From the NCBI RefSeq assembly GCF_028829235.1, contig NZ_JAIWJY010000013.1, positions 18,116 through 82,115 of the forward strand: a stretch of DNA of 64,000 bases, given 5' to 3'. A program made the position numbers and the translations under genes. This document shows, piece after piece, positions 1 to 9,165 of this stretch. The notes beneath the pieces were generated by a model. It searched no databases and was not told where the DNA came from. It was given only the letters and a program-made list of their open reading frames with translations. Source of the DNA: Tenacibaculum larymnensis (GTDB lineage Bacteria > Bacteroidota > Bacteroidia > Flavobacteriales > Flavobacteriaceae). Each line of letters opens with the position of its first letter. The stretch's first letter is position 1.

Positions 1-2
1 AC

Positions 3-893
3 ACATCAAACAATAAAACACATAACGACTGGCAAAAAAGTATTGTAGAAATAGAAAAACTACGTAAAAAATACTTTGATATAGGAAAGTTACCTTACAG
101 TAAAAGCGAAGCTGTTTGGCAAGAGTTTAAGGCAGCTACCAAAAAGTTTAATTCAGCAAAAAATGCTTTTTATAAGCATGAAAAAAGTGCTCAAAATGAG
201 AACTTAAAAAGGAAAATGGAATTGGTAGAGCTTGCTGAAAGCTTAAAAGATAGTGAAGACTGGAGTGAAACTACCAATACAATGAAACGCATTCAATCTG
301 ATTGGAAAAAAATAGGGCATGTGCCAAGAAAGTTTTCTGATGATATTTGGAAGCGATTTAAGAATGCATGTAATCATTATTTCGATAGGTTACACGCACA
401 TAAAAATGAAGAAAATAAAGAGCAGTTAGCTGTAGTAGAAGCTAAAAAAGAATTTATAGAACAAATTAAAACTGCTGAAATATCTACAGAAGAAGATGTA
501 GAAAAAACATTAGCAGATTGGAGGGCGCTAGGAGCTTTACCAAGAAATGCACGTTACTTGGACGAAAAATTCAATAAAGCAATGGATGCACATCTAGATA
601 AATTAGATATGGGCAGAATTGATATTGAAATGATGAAGTTTAAAGGTGTTGTTGATACGTATTTATCGCAAGAAGACTATAGAAAGTTAGATAGCGAACA
701 GTTCTTTATTAGAAAGAAAATAGATGAAACTGTACGCGAAATGCAACAGTTAGAAAACAATTTAAGTTTTATCTCAAACGCTACAGAAGATAATCCTTTA
801 GTACAAAATGTTCGTAAGGGAATCCAAGAGTTTAAAGACCAATTAGACCTTTGGCAAGAAAAACTAGACTACTTAAAAAGATTAGATTACTAA
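3..893 (+). CDS. DUF349 domain-containing protein (5' end outside window)
   Basis: The reading frame is open from base 3 without a stop, so the gene begins upstream of the window and only its C-terminal 296 residues are seen; the internal ATG at 216 is not the start. The visible part is charged, helical and carries repeated DUF349-type units, each beginning with an acidic-Trp motif (DWQK, DWSE, then a weaker DVEKTLADW) and followed by a conserved W/KxxG-x-(L/V)P turn (DIGKLPYS, KKIGHVPRKF, RALGALPRN). The last 60 residues are predicted coiled coil. DUF349 proteins are cytoplasmic and their biochemical role is poorly defined; I assign no function. A strong hairpin follows directly. Confidence 0.85.
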   Translation, partial: TSNNKTHNDWQKSIVEIEKLRKKYFDIGKLPYSKSEAVWQEFKAATKKFNSAKNAFYKHEKSAQNENLKRKMELVELAESLKDSEDWSETTNTMKRIQSDWKKIGHVPRKFSDDIWKRFKNACNHYFDRLHAHKNEENKEQLAVVEAKKEFIEQIKTAEISTEEDVEKTLADWRALGALPRNARYLDEKFNKAMDAHLDKLDMGRIDIEMMKFKGVVDTYLSQEDYRKLDSEQFFIRKKIDETVREMQQLENNLSFISNATEDNPLVQNVRKGIQEFKDQLDLWQEKLDYLKRLDY

Positions 894-909
894 GGTAATT
901 CAGTAATAA

Positions 910-945
910 AAAAACTCGAACTTTGAAAAGTTCGAGTTTTTTTAT
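910..945. terminator. Bidirectional intrinsic terminator
   Basis: An 11-bp perfect stem (AACTCGAACTT / AAGTTCGAGTT) is flanked by an A-run on the left and a T-run on the right. It sits between the convergent DUF349 gene and the small membrane protein gene and can serve both. Confidence 0.85.
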
Positions 946-947
946 GT

Positions 948-1355
948 TTAATTTTTAGCAAGTTGTTTGGCTACTGTAAGTTCAAAATTTGATAGAATGA
1001 TAATAATAAAGATTTCAACGATAATATAAGTCCATCCTAAGTTACTAATAGTTTTTCTGTGATAGAATGCTATTCCAATAGAAAGACAGCAGTATAGTAG
1101 GTTTACAATTGCAATTCCCTTTAAAAAAGATTTAAGATTATTGTGCTTTTTTCGGTAACAGTAAAAATCATAGATAGTAAACAACAAAGGAAAAACCGCT
1201 AGGAAATAGAGAGTAGAATGAGGTATTCCTATGATACTTTCAAACTTTACTAATATAATACCCAATAAAAAAGCAGATAAAACTGCTCCTAATCCATCAA
1301 TTAAGAACAGCTTTTTAGGATTAAGTGTAAAACTTTTTAATAACCGTTTAATCAT
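948..1355 (-). CDS. Small four-helix membrane protein, unknown function
   Basis: 135 residues with a basic N-terminus (MIKRLLKSF) and four hydrophobic segments at about residues 16-36, 46-66, 77-98 and 106-126; loops are short and basic, so it is an inner-membrane protein. No catalytic motif is visible and I do not recognise the family. It lies 20 bp upstream of the M1 peptidase stop on the same strand, so it is probably read as the second gene of that transcript, ending at the shared hairpin near 910-945. Confidence 0.7.
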   Translation of the reverse strand: MIKRLLKSFTLNPKKLFLIDGLGAVLSAFLLGIILVKFESIIGIPHSTLYFLAVFPLLFTIYDFYCYRKKHNNLKSFLKGIAIVNLLYCCLSIGIAFYHRKTISNLGWTYIIVEIFIIIILSNFELTVAKQLAKN

Positions 1356-1375
1356 AAAAAAGAAAGAATGAAGTT

Positions 1376-3046
1376 TTAAACGGATTTAGAGTTTATGTAA
1401 TAGTTCTTGTCAATTTTAATAGAACTTGCTTTGATAGTTTTTGTTTGCCAATTTTCTGTTGGAGTTAATAGTATAGATTTTCCGTTAACGTTTATTCTTA
1501 AAGGCATATCAAATCCTTCCACAACATTATTCCAACGATATTTTAATTCTTTGTTCTTGATTGTGTACTCAAATTCTGGAATTTTAACGGTACGCAGGTA
1601 TTGGTCAAATACTTTGCTTAAATCAATTCCAGATTTCTCAATCATGTATTGTTCAATTTCTTGAGTTGTTACTGTTTTATGATAAAAATCAGCATTCAAA
1701 CCACGTAAAATTTGACGCCATTTTTCATCATCGTTTACCAATTGACGAATGGTGTGTAACATATTAGCTCCTTTGTAATACATATCTCCAGAACCTTCAT
1801 TATTAACATCGTAATGACCAATAATAGGTTTGTCATTTTGGATAGAACTTCGTGTTCCTATAACATATTCAGCAGACGCTTTTTTTCCGTAATAGTAATC
1901 TAAGAACAAGTTTTCAGAGTAAGCCGTAAAACTTTCATGAATCCACATATCAGCAATGTCTTTATCAGTTATGTTATTGGCAAACCATTCGTGACCTGCT
2001 TCATGAATAATAATAAAATCAAATTTTAATCCCCAACCAGTTCCAGATAAATCTCTACCTAAATATCCATTTTTATATTGATTTCCATAGGTTACTGAGC
2101 TTTGATGTTCCATTCCTAAATACGGAACTTCTACTAGCTTAAAACCGTCTTCATAAAAAGGATATTTACCAAACCAATGTTCAAATGCTTTCATCATTTT
2201 GGGAGCATCTTTAAACTGCTTTTTGGCTTTTTTAAGATTATCACGTAATACATAATAATTCATATCTAACTCTCCATCTTCACCTTGGTATTTCTCAGAA
2301 AAATGCACGTAATCTCCAATATTTACATTTACTCCGTAGTTGTTAATCGGATTATCAACAAACCAATGGTAGGTAGTCGTGTTGTCATTGTGTTGTTCAA
2401 TATTACGTAAACGACCATTAGAAACATCCATTAAGTTTTTAGGTACACGAACACTAATCGCCATACTATCCACCTCGTCGTACATATGGTCTTTATTTGG
2501 CCACCAAACACTTGCGCCTAACCCTTGACATGAAGTAGCAACAAAATGATTTCCATTACTATCTTTTTTCCAAGAAAAACCACCATCCCAAGGAGCTCTA
2601 ATTGCTTCTTTAGGGTTTCCTTCATAATACACATCAACAGAATTTATAGCTCCTTTTTTTTGAGGAGATTTCAACTGAATAAAATGAGCATTGCCTTCAG
2701 AAACAACTTTTAGCTCTTCGTTGTTTTGAATTGCTTTGGTAATTTTTAATGGAGGTTGTAAATCTATTTGTAAAACTTGATGAGGTTTTAAAACTTTATA
2801 TTGTACTGTGTTTTTTCCTTTAATAAACTTTTTGTCAGGATTAACGGTTACATTAAGATGGTAATACGTTAAATCCCACCAAGATCTTTCAAGAGTGATA
2901 GATCCACGTAAAGAATCTTGACGCGTAAACGTTTCACTTTTTGAAAATAATGAGGTGCTTTTTTGAGCAGTTGAAGAAGAACATCCAGCAATTAAAATTG
3001 CTAAAGATGTCATAAAAACAGATAAAGAAAATGTTTTTTTATGCAT
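1376..3046 (-). CDS. M1 family zinc metallopeptidase, lipoprotein
   Basis: Aminopeptidase-N-like exopeptidase of the gluzincin M1 family. The zinc site HEAGH (residues 348-352) with the third ligand in WIHESF (Glu371) is complete, and the substrate N-terminus recognition loop appears as GMEH (311-314), a variant of GxMEN. I place the start at the ATG at 3046: it gives MHKKTFSLSVFMTSLAILIAGC, a clean lipoprotein signal with Cys22. The longer frame to 3157 would bury this signal behind 37 residues and overlap the divergent SDR promoter. At 556 residues it lacks the large C-terminal domain of E. coli PepN, as is common for secreted Bacteroidota M1 proteins. It probably trims peptides in the periplasm or at the outer membrane. 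Confidence 0.9.
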   Translation of the reverse strand: MHKKTFSLSVFMTSLAILIAGCSSSTAQKSTSLFSKSETFTRQDSLRGSITLERSWWDLTYYHLNVTVNPDKKFIKGKNTVQYKVLKPHQVLQIDLQPPLKITKAIQNNEELKVVSEGNAHFIQLKSPQKKGAINSVDVYYEGNPKEAIRAPWDGGFSWKKDSNGNHFVATSCQGLGASVWWPNKDHMYDEVDSMAISVRVPKNLMDVSNGRLRNIEQHNDNTTTYHWFVDNPINNYGVNVNIGDYVHFSEKYQGEDGELDMNYYVLRDNLKKAKKQFKDAPKMMKAFEHWFGKYPFYEDGFKLVEVPYLGMEHQSSVTYGNQYKNGYLGRDLSGTGWGLKFDFIIIHEAGHEWFANNITDKDIADMWIHESFTAYSENLFLDYYYGKKASAEYVIGTRSSIQNDKPIIGHYDVNNEGSGDMYYKGANMLHTIRQLVNDDEKWRQILRGLNADFYHKTVTTQEIEQYMIEKSGIDLSKVFDQYLRTVKIPEFEYTIKNKELKYRWNNVVEGFDMPLRINVNGKSILLTPTENWQTKTIKASSIKIDKNYYINSKSV

Positions 3047-3137
3047 AGTATTTGTTCTTGAAAGATAAAATGCTAAGATAAGTTTTAAAGTTTTTTTATT
3101 GAAGCTAACTTTAAGATATTTGCTTAAAATAAGAACA

Positions 3138-3938
3138 ATGTCAAAAACAGTTTTCATTACAGGAGCTTCTTCAGGAATAGGGAAATCAATAGCTACCTAT
3201 TTACACGACAGAGGCTTTAAAGTTTACGGAACAAGTAGAAATCCACAAAAAGTAACTACTCCATTTCAAATGGTAGCATTAGATGTAACCAATCAAGAGT
3301 CTATTAAGAAAGCTGTAGAAGAAGTAATCACTGCTGAAGGAAAGATTGATGTGTTGATAAATAATGCAGGAAAAGGAATTACTGGTCCAATTGAAGATAC
3401 TCCGACAGAAGAAATGAAAGATAATTTTAATACAAACTTTTTTGGAGTAATTGATGTTGTTAAAGAAGTATTGCCTCACATGAGAAAGCAACAATCGGGT
3501 ACGATTATTAATACAACATCAATCGCAGGGTACATGGGTTTACCTTTTAGAGGGATTTATTCTGCAAGTAAAGGAGCGTTAGAATTAGTAACAGAAGCGT
3601 TGAGTATGGAGGTAAAAAGCTTTGGAATTAAGGTTGTAAACGTAGCTCCAGGAGATTTTGCCACGAATATTGCTGCGGGAAGATACCATACACCTGTTTT
3701 TGAAAATTCTGCTTACAAAGAAAAATATGCTGAAAATTTAGCGTTGATGGATGCTCATGTTGATTCAGGAGCAGACCCAATACTTATGGCAGAAGCAATT
3801 TATAAAATCATTGAAAATAAGAGTCCTAAAATTCACTATAAAGTAGGAGGGTTTATGGAGAAATTTTCAATTGTATTAAAAAGAATCTTACCTGATAAAG
3901 TTTATGAAAAATTACTAATGAATCATTATAAATTGTAA
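3138..3938 (+). CDS. SDR family NAD(P)-dependent oxidoreductase
   Basis: 266-residue classical short-chain dehydrogenase. The nucleotide-binding motif TGASSGIG is at the N-terminus, NNAG follows strand 4, and the catalytic Ser-Tyr-Lys triad is visible in NTTSIAGYMG and YSASKGA. Substrate cannot be read from sequence. The start is the ATG at 3138 (MSKTVFITGASSG), because the upstream in-frame ATG at 3099 adds 13 residues ahead of the Rossmann strand and lies in the divergent promoter region shared with the M1 peptidase. It is probably monocistronic; the next gene is 125 bp away. Confidence 0.9.
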   Translation: MSKTVFITGASSGIGKSIATYLHDRGFKVYGTSRNPQKVTTPFQMVALDVTNQESIKKAVEEVITAEGKIDVLINNAGKGITGPIEDTPTEEMKDNFNTNFFGVIDVVKEVLPHMRKQQSGTIINTTSIAGYMGLPFRGIYSASKGALELVTEALSMEVKSFGIKVVNVAPGDFATNIAAGRYHTPVFENSAYKEKYAENLALMDAHVDSGADPILMAEAIYKIIENKSPKIHYKVGGFMEKFSIVLKRILPDKVYEKLLMNHYKL

Positions 3939-4063
3939 ATTCGCAGAAGATTAGTAATGAAAGAAAATTACGGCATAAAATATTGTTTTATACGTTGTTT
4001 TAAAGAGAGTTGTACTCTCATAAAATTTAAAAATTAGGACACAACTACATAATAAATATACAG

Positions 4064-4717
4064 ATGAAATTTTTTATTGATACAGCTAACTTAGATCAAA
4101 TTAGAGAAGCACAGGCTTTAGGTATTTTAGACGGAGTAACAACAAACCCGTCATTAATGGCTAAAGAAGGAATAACAGGAGAAGATAACATTATCAATCA
4201 CTACAAAGCAATTTGCGAAATAGTAGAAGGAGATGTTTCTGCTGAGGTAATCTCTACTGATTTTGACGGTATGGTGAAGGAAGGTGAAGCGTTAGCTGCT
4301 TTAAATCCTCAAATCGTAGTAAAATTACCTATGATTAAAGATGGTATTAAAGCATGTAAATATTTTTCTGATAAAGGAATAAAAACCAATGTAACTTTAG
4401 TATTCTCTGCAGGTCAAGCATTATTGGCTGCAAAAGCAGGAGCAACGTATGTATCTCCGTTTATCGGTCGTTTAGACGATATTTCTACAGATGGTTTAAA
4501 TCTAATAGCTGAAATTCGTCAGATTTTTGATAATTACGCATTTGAAACAGAGATTTTAGCAGCATCTGTACGTCATACTATGCACGTTATTGATTGTGCT
4601 AAGATTGGTGCTGATGTTATGACTGGACCTTTAAGTGCTATTGAAGGATTATTAAAACACCCTTTAACAGATATTGGTTTAGCTAAATTTTTAGCAGATT
4701 ATAAAAAAGGAAACTAA
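4064..4717 (+). CDS. fsa: Transaldolase-like fructose-6-phosphate aldolase
   Basis: 217 residues, the usual length of the small (TalC/FSA-type) transaldolase family, a class I aldolase TIM barrel. The N-terminus [11 protein letters not shown] and the TTNPS loop are characteristic, and the Schiff-base lysine is in VVKLPM (Lys87). Members either transfer dihydroxyacetone in the pentose phosphate pathway or act as fructose-6-phosphate aldolases; sequence alone does not decide. In Bacteroidota this gene is often the only transaldolase, so a pentose-phosphate role is likely. It is followed by an inverted repeat and an extragenic palindrome before menD. Confidence 0.9.
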   Translation: MKFFIDTANLDQIREAQALGILDGVTTNPSLMAKEGITGEDNIINHYKAICEIVEGDVSAEVISTDFDGMVKEGEALAALNPQIVVKLPMIKDGIKACKYFSDKGIKTNVTLVFSAGQALLAAKAGATYVSPFIGRLDDISTDGLNLIAEIRQIFDNYAFETEILAASVRHTMHVIDCAKIGADVMTGPLSAIEGLLKHPLTDIGLAKFLADYKKGN

Positions 4718-4740
4718 CCAACTTTAGTTGGAAAAAATAC

Positions 4741-4809
4741 AATGTCATTTCGACAGAAGTGAAAAATCTACTTAATCAAAAAGGTTTTTCGTTTTTTCGA
4801 AATGACATT
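4741..4809. repeat. Extragenic palindrome, type A unit
   Basis: Outer arms AATGTCATTTCGA (4741-4753) and TCGAAATGACATT (4797-4809) are perfect inverted complements around a 43-bp middle. The arms match the tcattccga...tcgaaatgac arms of the repeat clusters at 55.3-58.0 kb, so this is a solitary member of the same family. It lies between fsa and menD and may also work as a transcript end. Confidence 0.75.
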
Positions 4810-4826
4810 TTTTAACTTAAAAATAA

Positions 4827-6479
4827 ATGTTCCCAAAAAAAGAACTCGCGCAATTAGTAGTTTCAGCATGTAATCAATTTAATATTGATACTGTTGTAAT
4901 TTCTCCAGGCTCTCGTAATGCACCACTTACAGTTGGATTTTCAAATCATCCAGAAATAAAAACATTAAGTGTAGTAGATGAGCGTTGTGCAGCCTTTTTT
5001 GCAATGGGAATAGCACAACAAAAGCAGCAACCTGTAGCTATTGTGTGTTCTTCAGGGTCAGCTTTGTTGAATTATTATCCTGCGATAGCAGAAGCTTTTT
5101 ATAGTAACATTCCATTAGTTGTAATTTCAGCAGACAGACCTAAACATTTAATTGATATTGGTGACGGACAAACTATTCGTCAAGAAAATGTGTTTGAAAA
5201 CCATATTTTGTTTTCTGCTAATTTGATTGAAGAAGAAAGTCAGTTAAAAAATAATATCAGTTTATTAATTGAAGCATTGCAAACTTCAATCACTCAAAAA
5301 GGGCCAGTTCATATAAATGTTCCGTTTGATGAGCCTTTATACGAAACGGTAGAAGAACTAACACCTTTTGATTTTTCAAGTGTTATTGCTAGCAAAAAGA
5401 ATCAGTTTGTTGATTTAAACAAATTAACTTCTATATGGAATACTTCAACTAAAAAAATGATTTTGGTAGGAAGTAGTTTTCCAGATGCTGAACTTCAAAA
5501 AATATTGAATGTGTATGCTGAAGATACTTCTGTTTTAGTGTTTACAGAAACAACATCAAATATATACCATTCAAAATTTATTAATAGTATTGATAAATTA
5601 ATATCTAAGCTAACTGAAGACGAGTATAAAGAACTACAACCTGAAGTATTAGTTACTTTAGGAGGAATGGTAATATCAAAAAGAATAAAACAATTCTTAC
5701 GAAAGTTACAACCAAAACATCATTGGCATGTTGATGAGTTAAAGGCAATGGATACCTATCATTGTTTGTCTGAGTTTATACAGATAAAACCAGTTACATT
5801 TTTAACAGAACTCTCTGAGGAAAAGAGAAATGTTGAAAGTAATTATCAAACAAGATGGCTGGAAGAGAAAAAACTTAGAGCTATTAAGCATGAAGAATAT
5901 TTGAAAAATTGCGAATATTCGGATTTAAAATCTTTTGAAGTCATTTTAAATAATATTCCTGATAATTCACAAGTACAAATTAGTAACAGTTCTATAATCA
6001 GATACTCGCAATTGTTTGATGTGAACTCCACACTACAAGTATTTTGTAATAGAGGAACAAGTGGAATTGATGGGAGTACTAGTACAGCTGTAGGAGCTGC
6101 ATTTGCTTCAAAAAATCAAACAGTATTTATTACAGGGGATCTAAGTTTCTTTTACGATAGCAATGCGTTATGGAATACAAATATTCCGAAGAATTTTAGA
6201 ATTATTATTTTAAACAATGCAGGAGGCGGTATTTTTAGATATATCCCAGGACCGTTAACAACAAATGCGACTGAGTATTTTGAAACACCACATAATTTAA
6301 CAGCAGAGTACTTGTCAAAAACGTATGGTTTTGAATATGTTCAAGTAAAAGATTTAAAGAGTTTGCAAACAAGTTTGACTTCGTTTTATTCAGAATCGAA
6401 TCAACCAAAAATAATGGAGGTTTTTACTCCAAAAGAAATAAATGATGTAGTTTTAAAAAACTATTTTAAAAACTTATAA
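4827..6479 (+). CDS. menD: 2-succinyl-5-enolpyruvyl-6-hydroxy-3-cyclohexene-1-carboxylate synthase
   Basis: ThDP-dependent enzyme of menaquinone synthesis that joins isochorismate and 2-oxoglutarate. The 550 residues follow the MenD plan: N-terminal PYR domain with SPGSRNAPL and the conserved glutamate in VVDERCAAFFAMG, a middle domain, and a C-terminal PP domain with GDLSFFYD and NNAGGGIF for Mg2+/diphosphate binding. It is followed one base after its stop by a CvfB-like gene, so the two are probably co-transcribed. menB lies 1.7 kb downstream and menF about 44 kb away, so the pathway genes are split. Confidence 0.95.
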   Translation: MFPKKELAQLVVSACNQFNIDTVVISPGSRNAPLTVGFSNHPEIKTLSVVDERCAAFFAMGIAQQKQQPVAIVCSSGSALLNYYPAIAEAFYSNIPLVVISADRPKHLIDIGDGQTIRQENVFENHILFSANLIEEESQLKNNISLLIEALQTSITQKGPVHINVPFDEPLYETVEELTPFDFSSVIASKKNQFVDLNKLTSIWNTSTKKMILVGSSFPDAELQKILNVYAEDTSVLVFTETTSNIYHSKFINSIDKLISKLTEDEYKELQPEVLVTLGGMVISKRIKQFLRKLQPKHHWHVDELKAMDTYHCLSEFIQIKPVTFLTELSEEKRNVESNYQTRWLEEKKLRAIKHEEYLKNCEYSDLKSFEVILNNIPDNSQVQISNSSIIRYSQLFDVNSTLQVFCNRGTSGIDGSTSTAVGAAFASKNQTVFITGDLSFFYDSNALWNTNIPKNFRIIILNNAGGGIFRYIPGPLTTNATEYFETPHNLTAEYLSKTYGFEYVQVKDLKSLQTSLTSFYSESNQPKIMEVFTPKEINDVVLKNYFKNL

Positions 6480-6480
6480 G

Positions 6481-6891
6481 ATGGAATTAAAAGAAGGTGA
6501 TAAGGTAGATTTAGTTATCGGAGTTCAAACCGCGTTAGGTTATACGGTTTTGATTAATGAAGCTTACGAAGGTTTGCTATATAATAATGAAGTTTTTAGT
6601 GATGTAGAAGAAGGAATGCGAACAGTAGGGTACATTAAAAAGATACGTGAGGATGAAAAGGTAGATGTATCATTACGCCCACAAGGATTTAAAAATGTAA
6701 TTGATTCAGATGTAGAAAAAATACTTAAAAAGTTAGAAGAAAAAGGCTTTTTATTATTAACAGATAAAAGCTCTCCTGAATCAATTAAATTTCACTTACA
6801 AATGAGTAAAAAAGCATTCAAGAGAGCTATTGGCAGCTTGTATAAGAGTAAAAAAATAGAATTACAAGAAGACAGAATAGTGTTAAAATAA
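6481..6891 (+). CDS. Short CvfB-like S1/winged-helix RNA-binding protein
   Basis: 136 residues: an N-terminal S1-like OB fold (GDKVDLVIGVQTALGYTV, then EGMRTVGYIKKIREDEKVDVSL) followed by a winged helix that begins around residue 90 (FHLQMSKKAFKRAIGSLYK). Both halves match the C-terminal half of CvfB-type proteins, which normally run to about 280 residues with several S1-like domains. This one therefore has only the last S1 domain plus the winged helix. The start is one base after the menD stop, so translation is probably coupled to menD. A role in RNA binding is likely from the fold; the target is unknown. Confidence 0.8.
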   Translation: MELKEGDKVDLVIGVQTALGYTVLINEAYEGLLYNNEVFSDVEEGMRTVGYIKKIREDEKVDVSLRPQGFKNVIDSDVEKILKKLEEKGFLLLTDKSSPESIKFHLQMSKKAFKRAIGSLYKSKKIELQEDRIVLK

Positions 6892-6892
6892 C

Positions 6893-8131
6893 CTATTCTT
6901 GTCCTTCTTCCTCTTGTTCTTCAATAATTTCCTCGTCATTATTTTTAATTTCTTCTTTCTTCTTACTTCCCATTAAATCGTTTACACGCTTAATATTTTC
7001 GTAAAAAGCATTTGCATTAGGGTCAGAAGGATCCATTTTACCATAAGCAGCTTTATAGTAAAAATCAGCCTTTTCATAATCCTTTCCTAACTCGTAATAC
7101 TTACCTATGTAAAAATCACCCATGTGAGAATCAGGATACTTTATCATTACAAAGTCACCTAAAACTCTAAGGTAATCACCATCTTGTCTGTCAATTACAA
7201 TATCTTCAATAACAAAAATATCATCCAAACGAACATTTAAGTTAGAACCGTACAGATATTGAATGTCTAAATATTTTTTCTCAACGTACTTAATAGCATC
7301 TAAAGGAGCTAGATCTTTTACATTAGCTTCATATTCCTCTTTAGTAATCTTAGAATATAAACTAAACATTTGTGTAAAAGCTCTAGGAATAGTTTCTCCA
7401 ATCATAGCTAAATAGCTAGGAGAAGAATCAAATTCATCAAAAGTGACATTAAAGTTTTTAGCTTCATAAGATGTTAACAAAGTTTTAATATCACTAAATC
7501 TATTATATTGCTTAGTATCAATATACTTTTTATTATTACTTGTATACAAGAAGTAAGTGTTATCTATAGAACCTAGTCTGTTAAGAGAGTATGATTCCAT
7601 TATTGCAGGAGCAAACTGAGGAAAGTCAGGTGTTATACAGATATATGAGTTGAAAACTGGCCTTTCATCCTTTAAATAATGAGTGATAAAATTAGCAGCC
7701 TTTCCTTCACCAACAATTGTCATAAAAGGAGAAGTTCTAAAATTCCCTTCCATAAAAGGAATCAATTCATGTTTAATAAAATTAAAAAAATGTACACCAG
7801 TACTTGTTAAGGAATTATTAGATGGTATAATAGAAATATCTTTTCCATAAGTGTTTTTCATATCAATTCCTACCACAATTTGTCTAGGCGCTTTATCTAC
7901 ATTTGCATAAAGCTTAGCATTTCCTACATATAAATCAAAAAGGTACTCATCACCTAAAACAATAGCTAGAGGATAATTAGTGGTTTCATCTACATCATAT
8001 CCTTTAGGAAGGTAGACTTTTATGTTTCTATCTTTTCCTAGCTCTTTTGAATTGACATTTTGAGTAACAACTTTTTGAGAGAAAAGACTAGTACTAATTA
8101 ATAAGGTAAATAATAAATAAACTTGTTTCAT
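6893..8131 (-). CDS. Secreted esterase-fold protein with C-terminal TPR-like region, catalytic serine missing
   Basis: 412 residues with a signal peptide (MKQVYLLFTLLISTSLFSQ). Residues about 20-240 resemble the putative esterase (esterase D/Fes-type) alpha/beta-hydrolase family: KVYLPKGYD, YPLAIVLGDEY, then the nucleophile elbow region. Where the family has GHSxGG, this protein has VGEGKAANF, so the serine nucleophile is replaced by glycine. The C-terminal part has a helical repeat with DYEKADFYYKAAYG, typical of a TPR unit, and ends in a strongly acidic tail. It is probably a non-enzymatic binding protein in the periplasm. It stands alone on the minus strand between the menD and menB transcripts. 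Confidence 0.75.
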   Translation of the reverse strand: MKQVYLLFTLLISTSLFSQKVVTQNVNSKELGKDRNIKVYLPKGYDVDETTNYPLAIVLGDEYLFDLYVGNAKLYANVDKAPRQIVVGIDMKNTYGKDISIIPSNNSLTSTGVHFFNFIKHELIPFMEGNFRTSPFMTIVGEGKAANFITHYLKDERPVFNSYICITPDFPQFAPAIMESYSLNRLGSIDNTYFLYTSNNKKYIDTKQYNRFSDIKTLLTSYEAKNFNVTFDEFDSSPSYLAMIGETIPRAFTQMFSLYSKITKEEYEANVKDLAPLDAIKYVEKKYLDIQYLYGSNLNVRLDDIFVIEDIVIDRQDGDYLRVLGDFVMIKYPDSHMGDFYIGKYYELGKDYEKADFYYKAAYGKMDPSDPNANAFYENIKRVNDLMGSKKKEEIKNNDEEIIEEQEEEGQE

Positions 8132-8186
8132 ATTAGGGGTAAATTATATCGTTCAAATATAGAAAAGAAAAATAAAGTTATTATGT

Positions 8187-8194
8187 TATTTTTG
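8187..8194 (+). promoter_or_regulatory. Putative -7 box of menB promoter
   Basis: TATTTTTG matches the flavobacterial -7 consensus TAnnTTTG and lies 31 bp before the menB start. No good -33 TTG element is evident. Confidence 0.5.
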
Positions 8195-8225
8195 TACAAC
8201 TAAATAACGACAATATTTTAAAATT

Positions 8226-9065
8226 ATGATACAACCAGACTGGAAAGTTGCCAAAGAGTACGAAGATATTACCTATAAAAAGTCACACAACGTTGCAAGA
8301 ATAGCATTTAACAGACCAAATGTACGTAATGCGTTTCGACCAAAAACTACTTCAGAGTTATTAGATGCATTTCATGACGCACATGAAGATACCAATATCG
8401 GAGTTGTATTATTATCAGCTGAAGGACCATCAACAAAAGATGGAGTTTGGAGTTTCTGTTCTGGAGGAGATCAAAATGCACGTGGACATCAAGGATATGT
8501 TGGAGATGATGGTTACCACCGTTTGAATATTTTAGAAGTACAACGTTTAATACGTTTTATGCCTAAAGCAGTAATCTGTGTAGTTCCAGGTTGGGCAGTA
8601 GGTGGAGGACATAGTTTGCATGTAACTTGTGATTTAACCTTAGCAAGTAAAGAACATGCTATTTTTAAACAAACTGATGCAGATGTAACTTCGTTTGATG
8701 CAGGATATGGTTCTGCTTATTTAGCTAAAATGGTGGGGCAAAAAAAAGCTCGTGAAATCTTTTTCTTAGGAAGAAATTACTCAGCACAAGAAGCTTATGA
8801 AATGGGAATGGTAAATGCAGTAATTCCTCATGACGAGTTAGAGCAAACAGCTTTTGATTGGGCACAAGAAATTTTAGCAAAATCACCAACTTCTATTAAA
8901 ATGTTAAAGTTCGCAATGAATTTAACGGATGATGGAATGGTAGGACAACAAGTATTTGCAGGAGAAGTAACTCGTTTAGCATATATGACGGATGAAGCTA
9001 AAGAAGGACGTGATGCGTTTTTAGAAAAACGTAAGCCAAATTTCCCAAAAACTTGGATACCTTAA
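8226..9065 (+). CDS. menB: 1,4-dihydroxy-2-naphthoyl-CoA synthase
   Basis: Crotonase-fold enzyme that cyclises o-succinylbenzoyl-CoA to DHNA-CoA in menaquinone synthesis. It has the MenB-specific features: FCSGGDQ for the oxyanion region, GWAVGGGHSLH in the second oxyanion strand, and DVTSFDAGYGSAYLA with the conserved aspartate and tyrosine-containing loop. Its 279 residues are full length. It has its own -7-like box 31 bp upstream and is followed by an extragenic repeat before the FAH-family gene. Confidence 0.95.
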   Translation: MIQPDWKVAKEYEDITYKKSHNVARIAFNRPNVRNAFRPKTTSELLDAFHDAHEDTNIGVVLLSAEGPSTKDGVWSFCSGGDQNARGHQGYVGDDGYHRLNILEVQRLIRFMPKAVICVVPGWAVGGGHSLHVTCDLTLASKEHAIFKQTDADVTSFDAGYGSAYLAKMVGQKKAREIFFLGRNYSAQEAYEMGMVNAVIPHDELEQTAFDWAQEILAKSPTSIKMLKFAMNLTDDGMVGQQVFAGEVTRLAYMTDEAKEGRDAFLEKRKPNFPKTWIP

Positions 9066-9068
9066 AAG

Positions 9069-9162
9069 CTTATCCTAACCCTCTCAAAGGGAAGGAATTA
9101 GTTTGAGTAAATTATAAAAATAAAAGAGTATGATTTTTCCCCTTTGGGGAAATTAAAAGGGG
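9069..9162. repeat. Imperfect extragenic palindrome
   Basis: Between menB and the FAH gene, CCTAACCCTCTCAAAGGGAA on the left is loosely complementary to TTCCCCTTTGGGGAAATTAA on the right across about 50 bp of AT-rich sequence. Sequences of this look recur between genes in flavobacterial genomes; that is recollection. The right arm ends at the start codon of the next gene. Confidence 0.45.
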
Positions 9163-9165
9163 CTT

